From assembly GCA_964371615.1 (NCBI GenBank), contig CAYJMS010000006.1:93749-157748 (forward strand): DNA of 64,000 nucleotides. Direction: 5' to 3'. The notes under the pieces are model-generated. The model saw only the letters and a list, made by a program, of their open reading frames with translations, was not told the DNA's origin and made no database searches. Below, piece by piece: positions 7,041 through 18,014 of this stretch. Both the position numbers and the translations under genes were made by a program. This stretch comes from SpSt-333 sp964371615. Its GTDB lineage: Bacteria > Bacteroidota > Ignavibacteria > UBA10030 > UBA8401. Position 1 is the stretch's first letter; each line of letters opens with the position of its first letter.

Positions 7041-9332
7041 ATGAATTCTATTCTACGATCGCTATTCCTTCTCCTGTCCCTTCTAATCTTCTCAGCATCA
7101 TCATCCCAAGCACAAAAATTCGCGGTTGTTTCCGGGGATTGGAATGGTTCCATATGGGCACTCGAAACGGGCGGAGCAGCGGGCTCCGCTACAGTACCGG
7201 GTGCGGCGGACAGCGTCATTATTAATGCGGGAGTCACTGTGTCGGTGACCGGAACGAGCGGAGTATCGTCTTCCATTTCGTTTGGCGATGCGACGGCAAA
7301 AATTGCCATGGATACCGGTTCCGTTTTGACGGTGCACGGTCATTTTACACTTGCAGCGACAACGCACAATGCATTCGCTTCGTGGGCGCCGGGAGCAAAA
7401 GTGGTGCTTGCCGGAAGCAACGATCAGAAGTTACAAGGGTGGAGCACAACAGGTTTTTCCACTTCCTTCAATTATCTTCAGGTCGACAAGACGGGAGGCA
7501 AGGCCGTCACCGAGGGAGTGAATATGCGGCTCGGTATCGGCGATACATTGGAAATTCTCAACGGCACATTCGAAATTGCCAGTACCGATGACATCGAATC
7601 CCGCAATGCTGCGGGGAGCGCCACTTCGTTCACGATGATCGTCCAACCGGGCGGGACATTCACTATGGTCGGCAGCACATCGCACATCCGCAGGGCGAGC
7701 AACACGTCGCTGGAATTGAAACGGATCGGAAAAGTGATTGTTTACGGATCGGCAACGATGCGTTCGACGTCGACCAACGGATTGAATTTTTCGGGTATCG
7801 ATGTCGAAGCAGGCGGTGAACTCGTTGCGGCAAGTTTCAGCAACAGCGCCGTCGGAAACTTCAATTGCGGCACGGTGACCGTAAAAGAGGGAGGAGAGCT
7901 GAGGGTGATCAGCACGGCGCCGTTCTGGGAACCGACGACCGCCGCCGTCATTTTAAATCAGGGCGGAACACTGCGGAGCAATGCGGCGACTCAAACGAAT
8001 ACATTTCCCCCGTCATTCACAAACGACGGCACGGTGCGGTACGGTTCGTCGAACGATCAAACGATAAAGGATATGGACTATCATCGTCTCGAACTGAGTT
8101 TCGGCGGATTGAAGATCTGGACCGTTGAAGCAAACCGCATTATTGCGGACAGTCTTGAGATCAACAACAGCGCCGACCTCCGGTTTTCCGCGGCATCACC
8201 GCAGACAGTGACTGTAAACGGAACGGTACGTCTTACCAGCGGTATCATCAACAATCTCGACAGCGGCAACGTCAATATCGTGTTGGCGGACAATGCGAAT
8301 GTATCGCGTGCGACCGGCGAATTTGCACTGCCGGTGATCTTCGGTTCGAGTGTGAATCTGCGGTACACCAGTTCGGTGCAGACAGTCACTCCCGGTCCGG
8401 AAATGCCGTCCGATCCGTCGACTCTAAAGCAATTGACAGTAGCAGCGCCGATGGGCATTTCGCTCGGATCACCGGTAACGGTGAACAACGAATTGACGCT
8501 TGATGACGGTTTTGTCTATTTAAATGAGCATCCATTGACTTTCGCTGCGGACGCAGTTATGTCCGGCACGCTGTCTGACTCATCGATGGTGGTATATAAC
8601 GGCAGCGGAACGATGAAAAAACTCTTTGCGTCGCCTTCCTCTTTCACATTTGCCATCGGCGATACCGTCAACGGCGGCCGCTACACTCCCGCAACGCTGA
8701 ACTTCACCTCCGGCACCTTTAACGCCGCCTCGGTGGAAATATTGTTGACGGCAGAGAAACATCCGCACAACATGAGCGCTAACGACTTTATCAATCGATA
8801 CTGGACGGTGATCCCGACGGGAATTTCGTCGTTTGTCTGCGACGTCGCGTTCGGATATCATCCTTCGGATATAAATGGTACGGAAGGAAATATTTATCTT
8901 GGCCGATGGACAGGATCCGCTTGGGGTCCGTTGCTGAGCAAGGCAGATACCGGCAATCATCGCCTTTTTGGTACCGTGACTGAATTCTCGGAATTCACGG
9001 GGGGGGAGACCAACGGCCTTACATTGGTGGACGAATCGGAACCGGTTCCGAATACGTATGCGATGTGGCAGAATTATCCAAATCCATTTAATCCCACGAC
9101 AATGATCTCGTATCAATTACCGACAACGAGTTCCGTTACGGTAACGGTGTATGATATTCTCGGTAAGGAAGTTGCGGCATTGGTCAACGGCACACAGGAG
9201 GCCGGACGATACAGCGTCGGACTGGATGCGTCGCGGTATGGCATGTCTTCCGGATTGTATTTTTACAAGATCGATGCGACAAGCGGCGCGCGGCGGTTTG
9301 TCCGTGTCATGAAGATGCTGCTGCTGAAATGA
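7041..9332 (+). CDS. T9SS-exported G8-like/beta-helix surface protein
   Basis: 763 aa. A signal peptide (about residues 1-25, LFLLLSLLIFSASSSQA) is followed by a long Thr/Ser/Gly-rich region. It opens with GDWNGSIWA...VPGAADSVIINAGVTV, the pattern of G8-like carbohydrate-associated modules, and continues as repeats expected to form a right-handed beta-helix. The last 90 residues, from about 675, are a type IX sorting domain ([17 protein letters not shown], ending GLYFYKI...KMLLLK), so the product should cross the outer membrane and be anchored or released. The first 400 residues are clearly paralogous to parts of the proteins at 15449 and 18015. Its stop overlaps the next start (ATGA). The ligand or enzymatic role is unknown. 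Confidence 0.85.
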   Translation: MNSILRSLFLLLSLLIFSASSSQAQKFAVVSGDWNGSIWALETGGAAGSATVPGAADSVIINAGVTVSVTGTSGVSSSISFGDATAKIAMDTGSVLTVHGHFTLAATTHNAFASWAPGAKVVLAGSNDQKLQGWSTTGFSTSFNYLQVDKTGGKAVTEGVNMRLGIGDTLEILNGTFEIASTDDIESRNAAGSATSFTMIVQPGGTFTMVGSTSHIRRASNTSLELKRIGKVIVYGSATMRSTSTNGLNFSGIDVEAGGELVAASFSNSAVGNFNCGTVTVKEGGELRVISTAPFWEPTTAAVILNQGGTLRSNAATQTNTFPPSFTNDGTVRYGSSNDQTIKDMDYHRLELSFGGLKIWTVEANRIIADSLEINNSADLRFSAASPQTVTVNGTVRLTSGIINNLDSGNVNIVLADNANVSRATGEFALPVIFGSSVNLRYTSSVQTVTPGPEMPSDPSTLKQLTVAAPMGISLGSPVTVNNELTLDDGFVYLNEHPLTFAADAVMSGTLSDSSMVVYNGSGTMKKLFASPSSFTFAIGDTVNGGRYTPATLNFTSGTFNAASVEILLTAEKHPHNMSANDFINRYWTVIPTGISSFVCDVAFGYHPSDINGTEGNIYLGRWTGSAWGPLLSKADTGNHRLFGTVTEFSEFTGGETNGLTLVDESEPVPNTYAMWQNYPNPFNPTTMISYQLPTTSSVTVTVYDILGKEVAALVNGTQEAGRYSVGLDASRYGMSSGLYFYKIDATSGARRFVRVMKMLLLK

Positions 9333-10309
9333 TGCGCATCATTGTATGCACAATAGTATTGGCTGCCGCCGTTTTTTGCGGCGACCGCCGTACGCCGCAG
9401 GAAGCGCTCGCAAAGGATGAAGTGAGAATTCTTATCACCGATTCCGGACTGGGCGGTCTTTCCGTTGCTGCGGACTTCGAACGGCGTCTTCGGGCGAGCC
9501 GTCAATTTAAAAAAGCGGAAATCATTTTTGCCAACGCTCTGCCGGGGGGAAGAGGATACAACGACATGAGCGGCACCAACGAAAAGGCAGAAGTATTTTC
9601 CGCCGCACTCAATGGAATGATATCAAAATATTCGCCGGACGTCATCGTCATCGCCTGCAATACGCTCTCCGTCGTTTTTCCTTTTACTGAATTATCCCGT
9701 GTCACCACAATTCCCGTCGTCGGCATCGTCGAGATGGCGACGATAATGATCACGAAGAACCTGAAAAACGATCCGGATGCTTCGGTCATCATTTTTGGGA
9801 CGGAAACGACGATCGCTTCCGGCGCACACAAAGGAGAGTTGCTGCATCACGGCGTTGACTCGACACACATCGTCACACAAGCATGTCCGAAACTGGAGAG
9901 TGAGATCCAAACCGATCCGTCCAGCGATATGGTGAAAACGTACATCGACTGGTACGTTGAGGAAGCGGCGGAATTGATTCCGACATCGTCCGCAAAGGTG
10001 TATGCCGGATTGTGCTGCACGCATTACGGTTACAGCGCGGATATGTTTCTGGCGTCGCTGATCGCAGCGGGAGTGAAGAATCCAGTCATCATTAATCCGA
10101 ATACGGCAATGGCGACGGCAATTTTGCCGAAAGTACAGAAACAATTTGACAATGCTGCTGTTACCGTTCTTGTCGTCTCCCGCGCCGTTATTTCCGATGA
10201 GGAGATCACATCCATTGCCGCATTGATCAGAAAAGAATCCGAACCGACAGCTCGCGCGCTTGAACACTACCGGCACGATCTTCATCTTTTTCCGTACGCC
10301 GAAAATTAA
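9329..10309 (+). CDS. MurI-like glutamate/aspartate racemase with an N-terminal export signal
   Basis: 326 aa, about 60 longer than ordinary MurI. The body carries the cofactor-independent racemase signatures: DSGLGGLSV (Asp38), ACNTLS with catalytic Cys110, and CCTHYG with catalytic Cys230, so both acid/base cysteines are present. The N-terminus MMRIIVCTIVLAAAVFCG is hydrophobic and followed by EALA-KD, a plausible signal peptidase I site; VFC is not a good lipobox. A racemase exported to the periplasm is unusual, since MurI normally acts in the cytosol for peptidoglycan. Because a PGA synthesis locus lies downstream, a role in D-glutamate formation or recovery outside the cytoplasm is an attractive inference. 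It overlaps the preceding gene by ATGA, and the next gene follows after 6 bp. Confidence 0.8.
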   Translation: MMRIIVCTIVLAAAVFCGDRRTPQEALAKDEVRILITDSGLGGLSVAADFERRLRASRQFKKAEIIFANALPGGRGYNDMSGTNEKAEVFSAALNGMISKYSPDVIVIACNTLSVVFPFTELSRVTTIPVVGIVEMATIMITKNLKNDPDASVIIFGTETTIASGAHKGELLHHGVDSTHIVTQACPKLESEIQTDPSSDMVKTYIDWYVEEAAELIPTSSAKVYAGLCCTHYGYSADMFLASLIAAGVKNPVIINPNTAMATAILPKVQKQFDNAAVTVLVVSRAVISDEEITSIAALIRKESEPTARALEHYRHDLHLFPYAEN

Positions 10310-10315
10310 TATTCC

Positions 10316-12163
10316 GTGATACGCATCCGACATACAGTCCTGATCGTTATCTGCCTTCTCGCAGCCGAAGCGTTGCAGGGTCAATCGTATGTACCGGGAG
10401 AATCGTATTACGGCAGGAACAATTATATCGAATATATCGCCGGCAATTCACCGTTCATCATTTCTGCACCGCACGGCGGCACGCTCGAACCGTTGGAAAT
10501 ACCGGACCGCATCGTCGGCACGACGACACGGGACGCCAATACCGAAGAACTTGCCCGAGCAATTCAAGCGGCATACCTGAAACAGACCGGACTGTATCCC
10601 CACGTCGTCATCTGCCGCCTGCACCGGAAAAAACTCGACGCCAATCGCGAGATCATCGAAGCGGCGCAGGGGAATGAATTTGCGGAACAGGCATGGAATG
10701 AATTTCACGAATTCATTGATTCGGCGAAAGCGGTAGTGACGAGCTCGTTCGGCAAAGGATTCTACATCGACCTGCACGGCCACGGGCATACCATTCAGCG
10801 TCTCGAACTCGGTTACCTGCTTTCCGCATCACAACTCGATCTCTCCGACAACACACTCAACGGAACCATCGCCTATCGCAACATCAGCAGCATACGGAAT
10901 CTTGCAACAAATGCCGGCGTTTCGTTCGCCGAAGTACTGAGAGGCGAGTCCAGTTTCGGCACGTTTCTGGAGTATCGCGGATATCCATCTGTGCCGAGCC
11001 TGCTGCAGCCCACGCCGGCATCCGCGCCGTACTTCAACGGCGGTTACAACACCGAACGTCACGGCTCAAAAAGCGGCGGAACGATCAGCGGGTTGCAGAT
11101 CGAATGCAATTATACCGGCGTTCGCGATTCCGATGCGAACAGAAAAGCCTTTGCCAATGCCGTCGCCGATGCAACAGTCCGTTTCTCGAATCTCCATCTT
11201 TTTAAAACAGTTACCGCTTCAACGCCGAGCGTAGTTCTGAACGAAGTTCTATTCGACATTCCAACGGATAATGCTGCAACGCAGGAACCGGAGGGAGATG
11301 TCAACGGCGACGGAGTGCGAAGCGCGCGGGGGGATGAATTTATTGAAGTGATGAATACCGGCGTGATCGATGCCGATATCAGCGGGTATCAGATACTGGA
11401 ACGTGAGTTGAGTCCCGTCTTTACATTTCCGGATAACACCATCCTGCAGCCGCAGGAAGTTGCGGTGGTCTTCGGCGGCGTGGGTCCGAACGGTTTCGGC
11501 TCGGCGTTTCCGCAATCGTTGAAAATATTTTCGGCGAAACCCGGATCAGCGGATTCCGGCTTCTATTATTCTGGCTCGAAGACGAATTTGCTGTCCGCTA
11601 ACGACAATGTTATCCTCATCGATCCGAAGAGCAACTATGTTGCCGATGAACTCACCTGGGGATCGTCGACTCCCAGGACGAAATGCGGCAAGAAACTCGT
11701 CGCTCCGAACACCGTCAACGGAGACAGCATCTCCGGTGCAATTCAACAATCGGTCACTCGTCATCCGAACGGCACGGGACTGTGGACGACGCATAAGAGT
11801 ATTTCCGCTCTGCCGTATTCGCCGGGCAACATCGTCCCTTCGCGTGCAGCGGACAGAACGACGACGGTTGTCAACGGATTTTCGCTATCGCAGAATTATC
11901 CGAATCCGTTTAATCCGACCACCACGATCGGATACGTGCTTCCGTTTAATACCTCCGCCCGTAGTTCGGGAAATGAGGTTTATGTGACGCTTTCCGTTTT
12001 CGATGTCATGGGCAGAGAGATTGCCGTGGTTGTGAACGGGATGCAGGAGCCGGGATCGTACTCGGTACCATTCGATGCTTCAGTTGTTGCCAGCGGATTG
12101 TATTTCTATCAACTGCGCGCCAACGGATCGATTCTCACGAGAAAAATGAGTGTTGTTAAATAG
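10316..12163 (+). CDS. T9SS-exported N-formylglutamate amidohydrolase-like protein with lamin-tail domain
   Basis: 615 aa, starting at GTG 10316, six bases after the racemase stop and with no clear Shine-Dalgarno. A signal peptide (RHTVLIVICLLAAEALQGQ) is followed by a domain (about 25-290) with SAPHGG, CRLHRKKLDANRE and YIDLHGHG, the His/Asp metal-binding pattern of the N-formylglutamate amidohydrolase (HutG-like FGase) family. Next comes a lamin-tail-like beta domain (about 300-420, LNEVLFD...GDEFIEVMN), then a type IX sorting domain from about residue 525 ([18 protein letters not shown]). The family removes N-acyl groups from glutamate-type substrates in the cytosol; here the enzyme is predicted to be secreted. 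The true substrate is unknown; an N-acyl or gamma-linked glutamate is an inference from neighbours. Confidence 0.8.
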   Translation: MIRIRHTVLIVICLLAAEALQGQSYVPGESYYGRNNYIEYIAGNSPFIISAPHGGTLEPLEIPDRIVGTTTRDANTEELARAIQAAYLKQTGLYPHVVICRLHRKKLDANREIIEAAQGNEFAEQAWNEFHEFIDSAKAVVTSSFGKGFYIDLHGHGHTIQRLELGYLLSASQLDLSDNTLNGTIAYRNISSIRNLATNAGVSFAEVLRGESSFGTFLEYRGYPSVPSLLQPTPASAPYFNGGYNTERHGSKSGGTISGLQIECNYTGVRDSDANRKAFANAVADATVRFSNLHLFKTVTASTPSVVLNEVLFDIPTDNAATQEPEGDVNGDGVRSARGDEFIEVMNTGVIDADISGYQILERELSPVFTFPDNTILQPQEVAVVFGGVGPNGFGSAFPQSLKIFSAKPGSADSGFYYSGSKTNLLSANDNVILIDPKSNYVADELTWGSSTPRTKCGKKLVAPNTVNGDSISGAIQQSVTRHPNGTGLWTTHKSISALPYSPGNIVPSRAADRTTTVVNGFSLSQNYPNPFNPTTTIGYVLPFNTSARSSGNEVYVTLSVFDVMGREIAVVVNGMQEPGSYSVPFDASVVASGLYFYQLRANGSILTRKMSVVK

Positions 12164-12268
12164 TTCAAACATTGTCATCAACCGTTTCCGCACGGAATGA
12201 CATCCGATCCACACAGATACAACGCTGCGCCGTGCGGAGCATTGGTGCAGCGATACAATGGAACTCCT

Positions 12269-14095
12269 ATGAAAAAACTACTTGTTGTCGCATTACTTTC
12301 CGCAATGGCAATGTACGGTTGCGATCTACTCGGGCCGGACGGCGCTGAAAACGAAAGCATTTCGCAGCGCGGCGGTTACTTTTATATGCTCGACCGGTCC
12401 ACCGTATCACTGGTAATGATGGACCATCAACTGCGCGAACTTCAGCGGTGGGATCTCCTTCCGATCACGAACGATACAAGCCTTCAAGGGATCACGTTCG
12501 ACGGGAAAAATCTCTGGATTACCTCATCGGGGTCCGCATTGAGGATTTTCCAGCTCGACATTCAGGGAACGTCGATAGCCGCATTGAAGTCGTTCGATGC
12601 ACCGCCGCAGCGGCGCGGAACGGTGAGGGACATTGCCTGGGACGGCGGATCGTTCTGGATTGCGAACAGCGGTTCGCGGACATACTCCATTCCCGCAATG
12701 CTGTATAAAATGGATCCGCTCACCGGCGCCACTCTTGATTCGGTCTTCCTGCCGTTTTCAGAACCCCGTGCGGTCGGATATATTCCTCCCTTTCTCGATA
12801 TGTACGGACGCGGGAACAGCGATCCGATGCTCTATATAAGTGACGGAAATACCGGAATGGTGTACAAATATAATATTGCAAAACCGGCTATGGATACCGC
12901 ATTTTCCGCTCCGGTTCCGCCGCGGGGGACATCCTACGTTAATGTCGTCGGATTGACCGGTGACGGCCAATCGATCTGGCTGGTGAACGGCAGCACAACG
13001 ACACCGGCGGATCATCTCTATAGGATCAATTATTTCGGCCGGGTCGACATCCGTTACGATCTTCCCTACGCATTGCCCGGGCCGATTGTCTGGGCTCCGA
13101 CAGATGTCCGTGCAGCTGTAACAGCTCCGCTGACACTGTTATCGGTGTCGCCGGTTTCGGCGCGGCGCGATACGTCAATCGTCGTCGATATTTTCGGTAC
13201 AGGTTTTAAATCCGGCGCAGGCTTAGCGACATCGTTCGGTGCAGGTATCACGACCGATTCCGTTCGGTTTGTCTCGACAACGCAATTGACCGCAGGAATC
13301 ACCATTACGTCCACCGCTGCGCTGGGAAAGAGAAACGTCACCGTGACAAATCCCGATGGAAATTCCATTACGAAAGATTCCGTGTTTGAAGTGACCGCGC
13401 AGACACAAGGACCGGGATATCTCTGGCTGGCGGATCAAAATTCGTTCATGCTTTATAAGATTCGCATCACCGACACGACGATTGTTGCATCGTACAATAC
13501 ATCGGGATTATCTTCCGCCGGCCCGCAAGGAGTGGCATACGACGGAACAAATCTCTGGCTGGCATTTTCCAGTACGACACGGCGGCTGTATAAAATCGAT
13601 ACGACAGGCGGCGTCTTGAGCGAATTATCTTCTTTCGCTGCACCTGTCTCCGGAGGAACGATTCGAGGAATCGTCTTCGACGCCGGATCATTGTGGATGT
13701 CGGTCAGCGGCATTGCCAAAATCTACAAGATCAATCCTGCCGACGGATCGTTGCTCGATTCTGTCGATTCGCCCGGCGCCGAACCCCGCGGCATCACGTT
13801 CTCGGGGGGCGAGATGTACTGCAACGATACGTCGATCGATTCGGTCTTTTCGTACAATACAACGTCAGGGACATGGACATCCCGGTTTGCCACGCCGACA
13901 CCCGCCGGCGGTTCGACCACCAACCGGTTTGCGACCGGACTGACATGGGACGGCAGCAACTTCTGGATCGCGAATTCATCCGGCAACTACGATCATGTCT
14001 ATAAATTGACTCCGTCAGGAGACCCGCTGCTGGCTATTCCCGGACCGAATCTCGGTGCGGCACAATTGACAGGACTAACGCATACACCAAATTAA
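12269..14095 (+). CDS. Lipoprotein with propeller-like repeats and a TIG/IPT domain
   Basis: The start chosen is the ATG at 12269, which gives a lipoprotein signal, LLVVALLSAMAMYGC, with Cys17; an upstream in-frame ATG at 12197 would bury it. 608 aa. Two copies of a repeat set (GITFDGKNLWITSSG, DIAWDGGSFWIANSG and, later, GVAYDGTNLWLAFSS, GLTWDGSNFWIANSS) suggest a beta-propeller in two halves. Between them lies a TIG/IPT-like Ig fold (about 310-395, SPVSARRDTSIVVDIFGTGF). It probably sits on the outer membrane and binds something; no catalytic motif is visible. It lies between a T9SS cargo gene and a porin gene on the same strand. Confidence 0.75.
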   Translation: MKKLLVVALLSAMAMYGCDLLGPDGAENESISQRGGYFYMLDRSTVSLVMMDHQLRELQRWDLLPITNDTSLQGITFDGKNLWITSSGSALRIFQLDIQGTSIAALKSFDAPPQRRGTVRDIAWDGGSFWIANSGSRTYSIPAMLYKMDPLTGATLDSVFLPFSEPRAVGYIPPFLDMYGRGNSDPMLYISDGNTGMVYKYNIAKPAMDTAFSAPVPPRGTSYVNVVGLTGDGQSIWLVNGSTTTPADHLYRINYFGRVDIRYDLPYALPGPIVWAPTDVRAAVTAPLTLLSVSPVSARRDTSIVVDIFGTGFKSGAGLATSFGAGITTDSVRFVSTTQLTAGITITSTAALGKRNVTVTNPDGNSITKDSVFEVTAQTQGPGYLWLADQNSFMLYKIRITDTTIVASYNTSGLSSAGPQGVAYDGTNLWLAFSSTTRRLYKIDTTGGVLSELSSFAAPVSGGTIRGIVFDAGSLWMSVSGIAKIYKINPADGSLLDSVDSPGAEPRGITFSGGEMYCNDTSIDSVFSYNTTSGTWTSRFATPTPAGGSTTNRFATGLTWDGSNFWIANSSGNYDHVYKLTPSGDPLLAIPGPNLGAAQLTGLTHTPN

Positions 14096-14108
14096 AGGTT
14101 GAACGATC

Positions 14109-15368
14109 ATGACTACTCGAATTATTATGATGCTCCTGGCGTGTGCGGTCACCGCATCCGCTCAATTCACCGTCGAAGGAAATTTCCGCGTGCGGTGGTA
14201 TACGGACAGTTTTTACGACGCGCTGGACAACCGCGGGAAGGAAAATTTTATGCGGTACCTCGGACGGCTGCGCGGCATGACCAATCTCGGCGGCAATACA
14301 ATCTTCCGCACGGAACTGATTACGCTGATCGACAATCCGAACGCGCCGGTGCGCAACATCGCCGGCACGGGTGCGATGCGTTACGGCGTCAGCCAGATCT
14401 ACATGGAGATGACGCAGCCGAACTTTCTCCTCTTCGACGTGGTACGGTTTCGCGTGGGACGTCAGCAGTTTCCGCTCGGAAAGGGATTGTCGATGGGAGA
14501 TTCCTATTATTTCCTCGACAAGTTCGACGGTGCGAGAGTCGACATGCTGTATGCGCCCTTTACATTATCTCTCTTCGGCGCCATCACGGGACAAAACCTG
14601 AGCGGCACGGGATTGTATCCCGATCCGGGGAGCGACCAGCTGTATGTTGCGCGGCTCGGGACATCGTTGTTCAAACAGGACCTGATGGCATATGTGATTA
14701 ATAATAAACTGCGGGGGAGTTTCAACGATTCATATACTATGGGCGGCGGTGCTACCGGCACCGTCGTGTATAAGGATCTCGATTACTTCGTCGAAGCGGC
14801 GTATCAGCAATTCAATACGCTGCCGGGACTTCCTGAACAGGGAGGAATCGGATATATGGGAGGACTGTCGTACCGGTGGGGAATGGGGCCGTTCCGTTCC
14901 ATTAAAGTCGAAACCCGGTATGCGGCGTATGAAGGAGACGATGCCGCCACCAAAGAGATTGAGATGTTCAGTCCTCCGTATCCGAGTTTTTGGTGGGGCA
15001 GCCGTGCCGGATTTGTCGACGGCGACATCGGCGGCGATTTTCCGCGCAACGGGAGGAACATCGAAGGAGGCCGGCTCTGGTATTCCCGCATCTACGTTAT
15101 TCCGTCTGCGTTTCCGAAAATTCGTCTGCAGCTGCAGTACGTGAGAGTGGACGAGTACATCGACAACGATAATTATAATACGATGGACGACGAAGTTTCA
15201 GCGCGATTATACTATACGCTGTCTGCGCAATCGGCGATCCAGCTTCGATATTCTAAAGTCTACTACAACGGACCGGACAAAGATATGAATGGCGACGGAA
15301 GAATATCCAGCACCGAAGACCGGTACGGCAGCAATAGTTTTATGGTGGAGTGGCAAGTGCAATTCTAA
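14109..15368 (+). CDS. Outer-membrane beta-barrel porin-like protein
   Basis: 419 aa with a clear signal peptide ([15 protein letters not shown]). The mature part is rich in alternating aromatic/polar strands ([34 protein letters not shown]) and ends in VEWQVQF, a C-terminal Phe as used for outer-membrane barrel insertion. A short [13 protein letters not shown] loop near 385 resembles a calcium-binding dockerin/EF-hand loop. The general pattern resembles alginate-export-type or phosphate-type porins, but the substrate cannot be named. It begins 13 bp after the lipoprotein gene, so the two may work together in outer-membrane uptake or export. Confidence 0.75.
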   Translation: MTTRIIMMLLACAVTASAQFTVEGNFRVRWYTDSFYDALDNRGKENFMRYLGRLRGMTNLGGNTIFRTELITLIDNPNAPVRNIAGTGAMRYGVSQIYMEMTQPNFLLFDVVRFRVGRQQFPLGKGLSMGDSYYFLDKFDGARVDMLYAPFTLSLFGAITGQNLSGTGLYPDPGSDQLYVARLGTSLFKQDLMAYVINNKLRGSFNDSYTMGGGATGTVVYKDLDYFVEAAYQQFNTLPGLPEQGGIGYMGGLSYRWGMGPFRSIKVETRYAAYEGDDAATKEIEMFSPPYPSFWWGSRAGFVDGDIGGDFPRNGRNIEGGRLWYSRIYVIPSAFPKIRLQLQYVRVDEYIDNDNYNTMDDEVSARLYYTLSAQSAIQLRYSKVYYNGPDKDMNGDGRISSTEDRYGSNSFMVEWQVQF

Positions 15369-15448
15369 AAAAGGATTGCGATATCATCGACATACTCAAT
15401 AGGATAGTACAACGATACACATTTCAATCATTCACAGAGGAGGTAGCA

Positions 15449-17938
15449 ATGAAAACAATCGCGCGGTATTACACGGTACTGGCTCTGGTTCTGCTGACTG
15501 CGACAACATCGTATGCACAGATCACATCCGCTGGATCGGGGAATTGGAGCAGCACAAGCACATGGGTCGGCGATGTCGTTCCCACATCGGTCAACGATGT
15601 CGTTATTGCGGCAGGACATATTGTTGCCGTGGATGATGCAAGTGCTGAATGTAATAATATTTCATTCGGCGATGCAACTGCACAACTTGATATGAGTTCA
15701 TCAGGCAGTGTGCTGAATGTATACGGCAATTTTACGATCGCTTCAGTAACACACCAAGCCTTTTCCGCTTGGACAACGGGGGCAAAAGTAAAATTTACCG
15801 GGAGTGCTTTAACACAAATAATCGGCGGATTTAGTACCACAGGGTTTTCCACTTCATTTAGTGAATTGGTCATTGATAAATCTGCAGGGACGGTGACAAC
15901 TGATGGATCGAATATGCGGCTTGGAATAGGTACCAGCTTTGATATTGTCAACGGTACGTTTGAATTGGCGACGCCTGATGATATCGAGACGAGAACTTTT
16001 TCGGGTAGCGCTTCGTCGATTGCGTGTACCGTCAATAGCGGCGGAACACTTAGAACTGTTGCCGGATTGAGTCACATGAGAAGAGCGGGTAATACGGGTG
16101 AAGAAACGAAAAAAATGGGGACGCTTGTCATCCATGGGCTTGTCGAATTGACTACCACCAGCACAAATTTTATTAATTTTAATAGCATAGATATTGAAGA
16201 TGGCGGGATGCTGAGAATACTCACCGGATGGACTTCCAACAAACTCAATTCAGGTACCATTACAATAAAAAGCGGCGGGATACTTGAAAATACGACTACC
16301 ACAAATGTATGGTATACAAACACAACGACTCCAACCACTGTCGTCGTCAATGCCGGTGGATCTTTCGATACCAAGTCATCCACTACTTCGTTACCCCCGG
16401 TGTTTACAAACAACGGTACCATGCGGTATTCTCGATCGGCATTGGATGGCAGCCAAACAATTTTGGATATGGATTATCATCGATTAGAAGTAAGTTTTGC
16501 GGGAGATGGCACAGGATCAAAAACATGGACAGTGGCAGGTACCCGTGCTATTGCCGAAAGTCTCGAAGTAAACAATAGTGCAAAATTCGTACTAACCGCA
16601 GCGTCAGCACAAACGGTAAACCTCAATGGTACATTAAGAATGACGAGCGGATCCGTTGATAACAGCGATGCCGACGTTTTGTTAACGCTGGCAGACGGAG
16701 TGACTCTTTCCCGCGCTACCGGAACGATCACCAATGCTCCGGTATTCACCGGAAACCATACTGTCCGATACACAAGCACAACTACCAATGTAACGACGGG
16801 ACCTGAATTACCCTCCACCGTCACAAATCTCTACATGGCATCGTCACAGACAGTCACACTTGGCGGTAACACGACCGTGACCGGAATATTGACCTTGGCG
16901 AACGGTACATTGGCATTGAACGGTACATCGTCAAGTTTCGGCACTATAGTCGGCATGGGAGGTGCATTGGCTGAAACACAATCATTGAACGCTCCATCTT
17001 CCGTCGATGTGGGAGGATTGGGCGCACTGATCACATCCGGTGCAGATCTCGGTTCCACTATAGTTCGGAGAGGATATAATGCACTGACGGGGAACAGCAA
17101 TAACAGCATCTTGAGATGGTACGACATCACTCCGACGACAAATTCCGGACTGAATGCGACGTTGGTATTTCCGTACAGCGAAGGTGCTGAATTGAACGGC
17201 ATAAGTGAAGCAGATCTGCGGCTCTTCAAATCTACCGATGACGGTATAACATGGACCCTTGAAGGAGGAACTGTCGATCAGGGTGCAAATACAGTTACAT
17301 TGACCGGCATCGACGGATTTTCACGATGGACGCTCGGCAGTGCCGGCGCACCTCTTCCGGTTGAATTGACATCGTTTTCGGCCGCACTCAACGGTAAAAA
17401 TGTCACTTTGCACTGGTCAACCGCCACCGAAACGAACAATCTTGGATTTGAAATCGAGCGAAAAGGTTTATATCGATCGACCGATGGATCAATGAATCAA
17501 TGGATCAATCTAGGATTCGTTGAAGGAGCCGGTACCAGCAACGCTCCCCGGTCATACTCATTTCTCGATGCATCCGCTTCCGGAGCAGTTGAATATCGCT
17601 TGAAGCAAATCGACCGGGACGGATCGTTCTCATACAGCACAACGGTCGAAACTCAGATCGCATTGTCACCGGAAGAATATTCGCTGCATCAGAATTTTCC
17701 GAATCCTTTCAATCCGACAACGGTGATCCGCTTTGCGGTGCCGAACGACCAACGGGTGACCGTGAAAGTGTACAATTTGCTCGGACAGGAAGTCCGGACG
17801 CTGTTCGACGGGATTGCCCCCGGCGGAGAATTGCATAGCGTGAATTTCGACGCATCGGGACTTTCGGCCGGTGTCTATTATTATTCGTTGACGACGCCGG
17901 ATCGATCCGATGTAAAGAAGATGCTGCTATTGAAATAA
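15449..17938 (+). CDS. T9SS-exported G8-like/beta-helix surface protein (paralogue)
   Basis: The start chosen is the ATG at 15449, preceded by GAGGAGG; the longer frame from 15350 overlaps the porin and masks the signal peptide ([18 protein letters not shown]). 829 aa. Residues 25-400 repeat the module of the protein at 7041 ([64 protein letters not shown]). A fibronectin-like segment (about 637-740, [22 protein letters not shown]) precedes the type IX sorting domain (about 747-829, [18 protein letters not shown]). The role is unknown; a surface adhesin or polysaccharide-binding protein is plausible. Confidence 0.85.
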   Translation: MKTIARYYTVLALVLLTATTSYAQITSAGSGNWSSTSTWVGDVVPTSVNDVVIAAGHIVAVDDASAECNNISFGDATAQLDMSSSGSVLNVYGNFTIASVTHQAFSAWTTGAKVKFTGSALTQIIGGFSTTGFSTSFSELVIDKSAGTVTTDGSNMRLGIGTSFDIVNGTFELATPDDIETRTFSGSASSIACTVNSGGTLRTVAGLSHMRRAGNTGEETKKMGTLVIHGLVELTTTSTNFINFNSIDIEDGGMLRILTGWTSNKLNSGTITIKSGGILENTTTTNVWYTNTTTPTTVVVNAGGSFDTKSSTTSLPPVFTNNGTMRYSRSALDGSQTILDMDYHRLEVSFAGDGTGSKTWTVAGTRAIAESLEVNNSAKFVLTAASAQTVNLNGTLRMTSGSVDNSDADVLLTLADGVTLSRATGTITNAPVFTGNHTVRYTSTTTNVTTGPELPSTVTNLYMASSQTVTLGGNTTVTGILTLANGTLALNGTSSSFGTIVGMGGALAETQSLNAPSSVDVGGLGALITSGADLGSTIVRRGYNALTGNSNNSILRWYDITPTTNSGLNATLVFPYSEGAELNGISEADLRLFKSTDDGITWTLEGGTVDQGANTVTLTGIDGFSRWTLGSAGAPLPVELTSFSAALNGKNVTLHWSTATETNNLGFEIERKGLYRSTDGSMNQWINLGFVEGAGTSNAPRSYSFLDASASGAVEYRLKQIDRDGSFSYSTTVETQIALSPEEYSLHQNFPNPFNPTTVIRFAVPNDQRVTVKVYNLLGQEVRTLFDGIAPGGELHSVNFDASGLSAGVYYYSLTTPDRSDVKKMLLLK

Positions 17939-17946
17939 TGTAATTC

Positions 17947-17979
17947 TGCCCTGCACCGGATTGCTTCCGCTGCAGGGCA
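17947..17979 (+). terminator. Strong hairpin after the surface-protein gene
   Basis: A perfect 9-bp stem, TGCCCTGCA (17947-17955) / TGCAGGGCA (17971-17979), is extended by an inner CGGA/TCCG pairing. It starts 8 bp after the stop. No T-run follows, so it may terminate weakly, protect the 3' end, or simply be a repeat. Confidence 0.5.
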
Positions 17980-18014
17980 CAACTAAATACTGAATTTAAA
18001 TACGAAGGGTAATT

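Noticed and set aside
9329..9390. Lipoprotein call for the MurI-like protein
   Set aside because: The residues before Cys17 (AVF) do not fit a lipobox; a signal peptidase I site after ALA is more plausible.
14099..14701. 200-aa ORF overlapping the porin gene in another frame
   Set aside because: Basic, motif-free translation; the overlapping frame has a signal peptide and barrel pattern.
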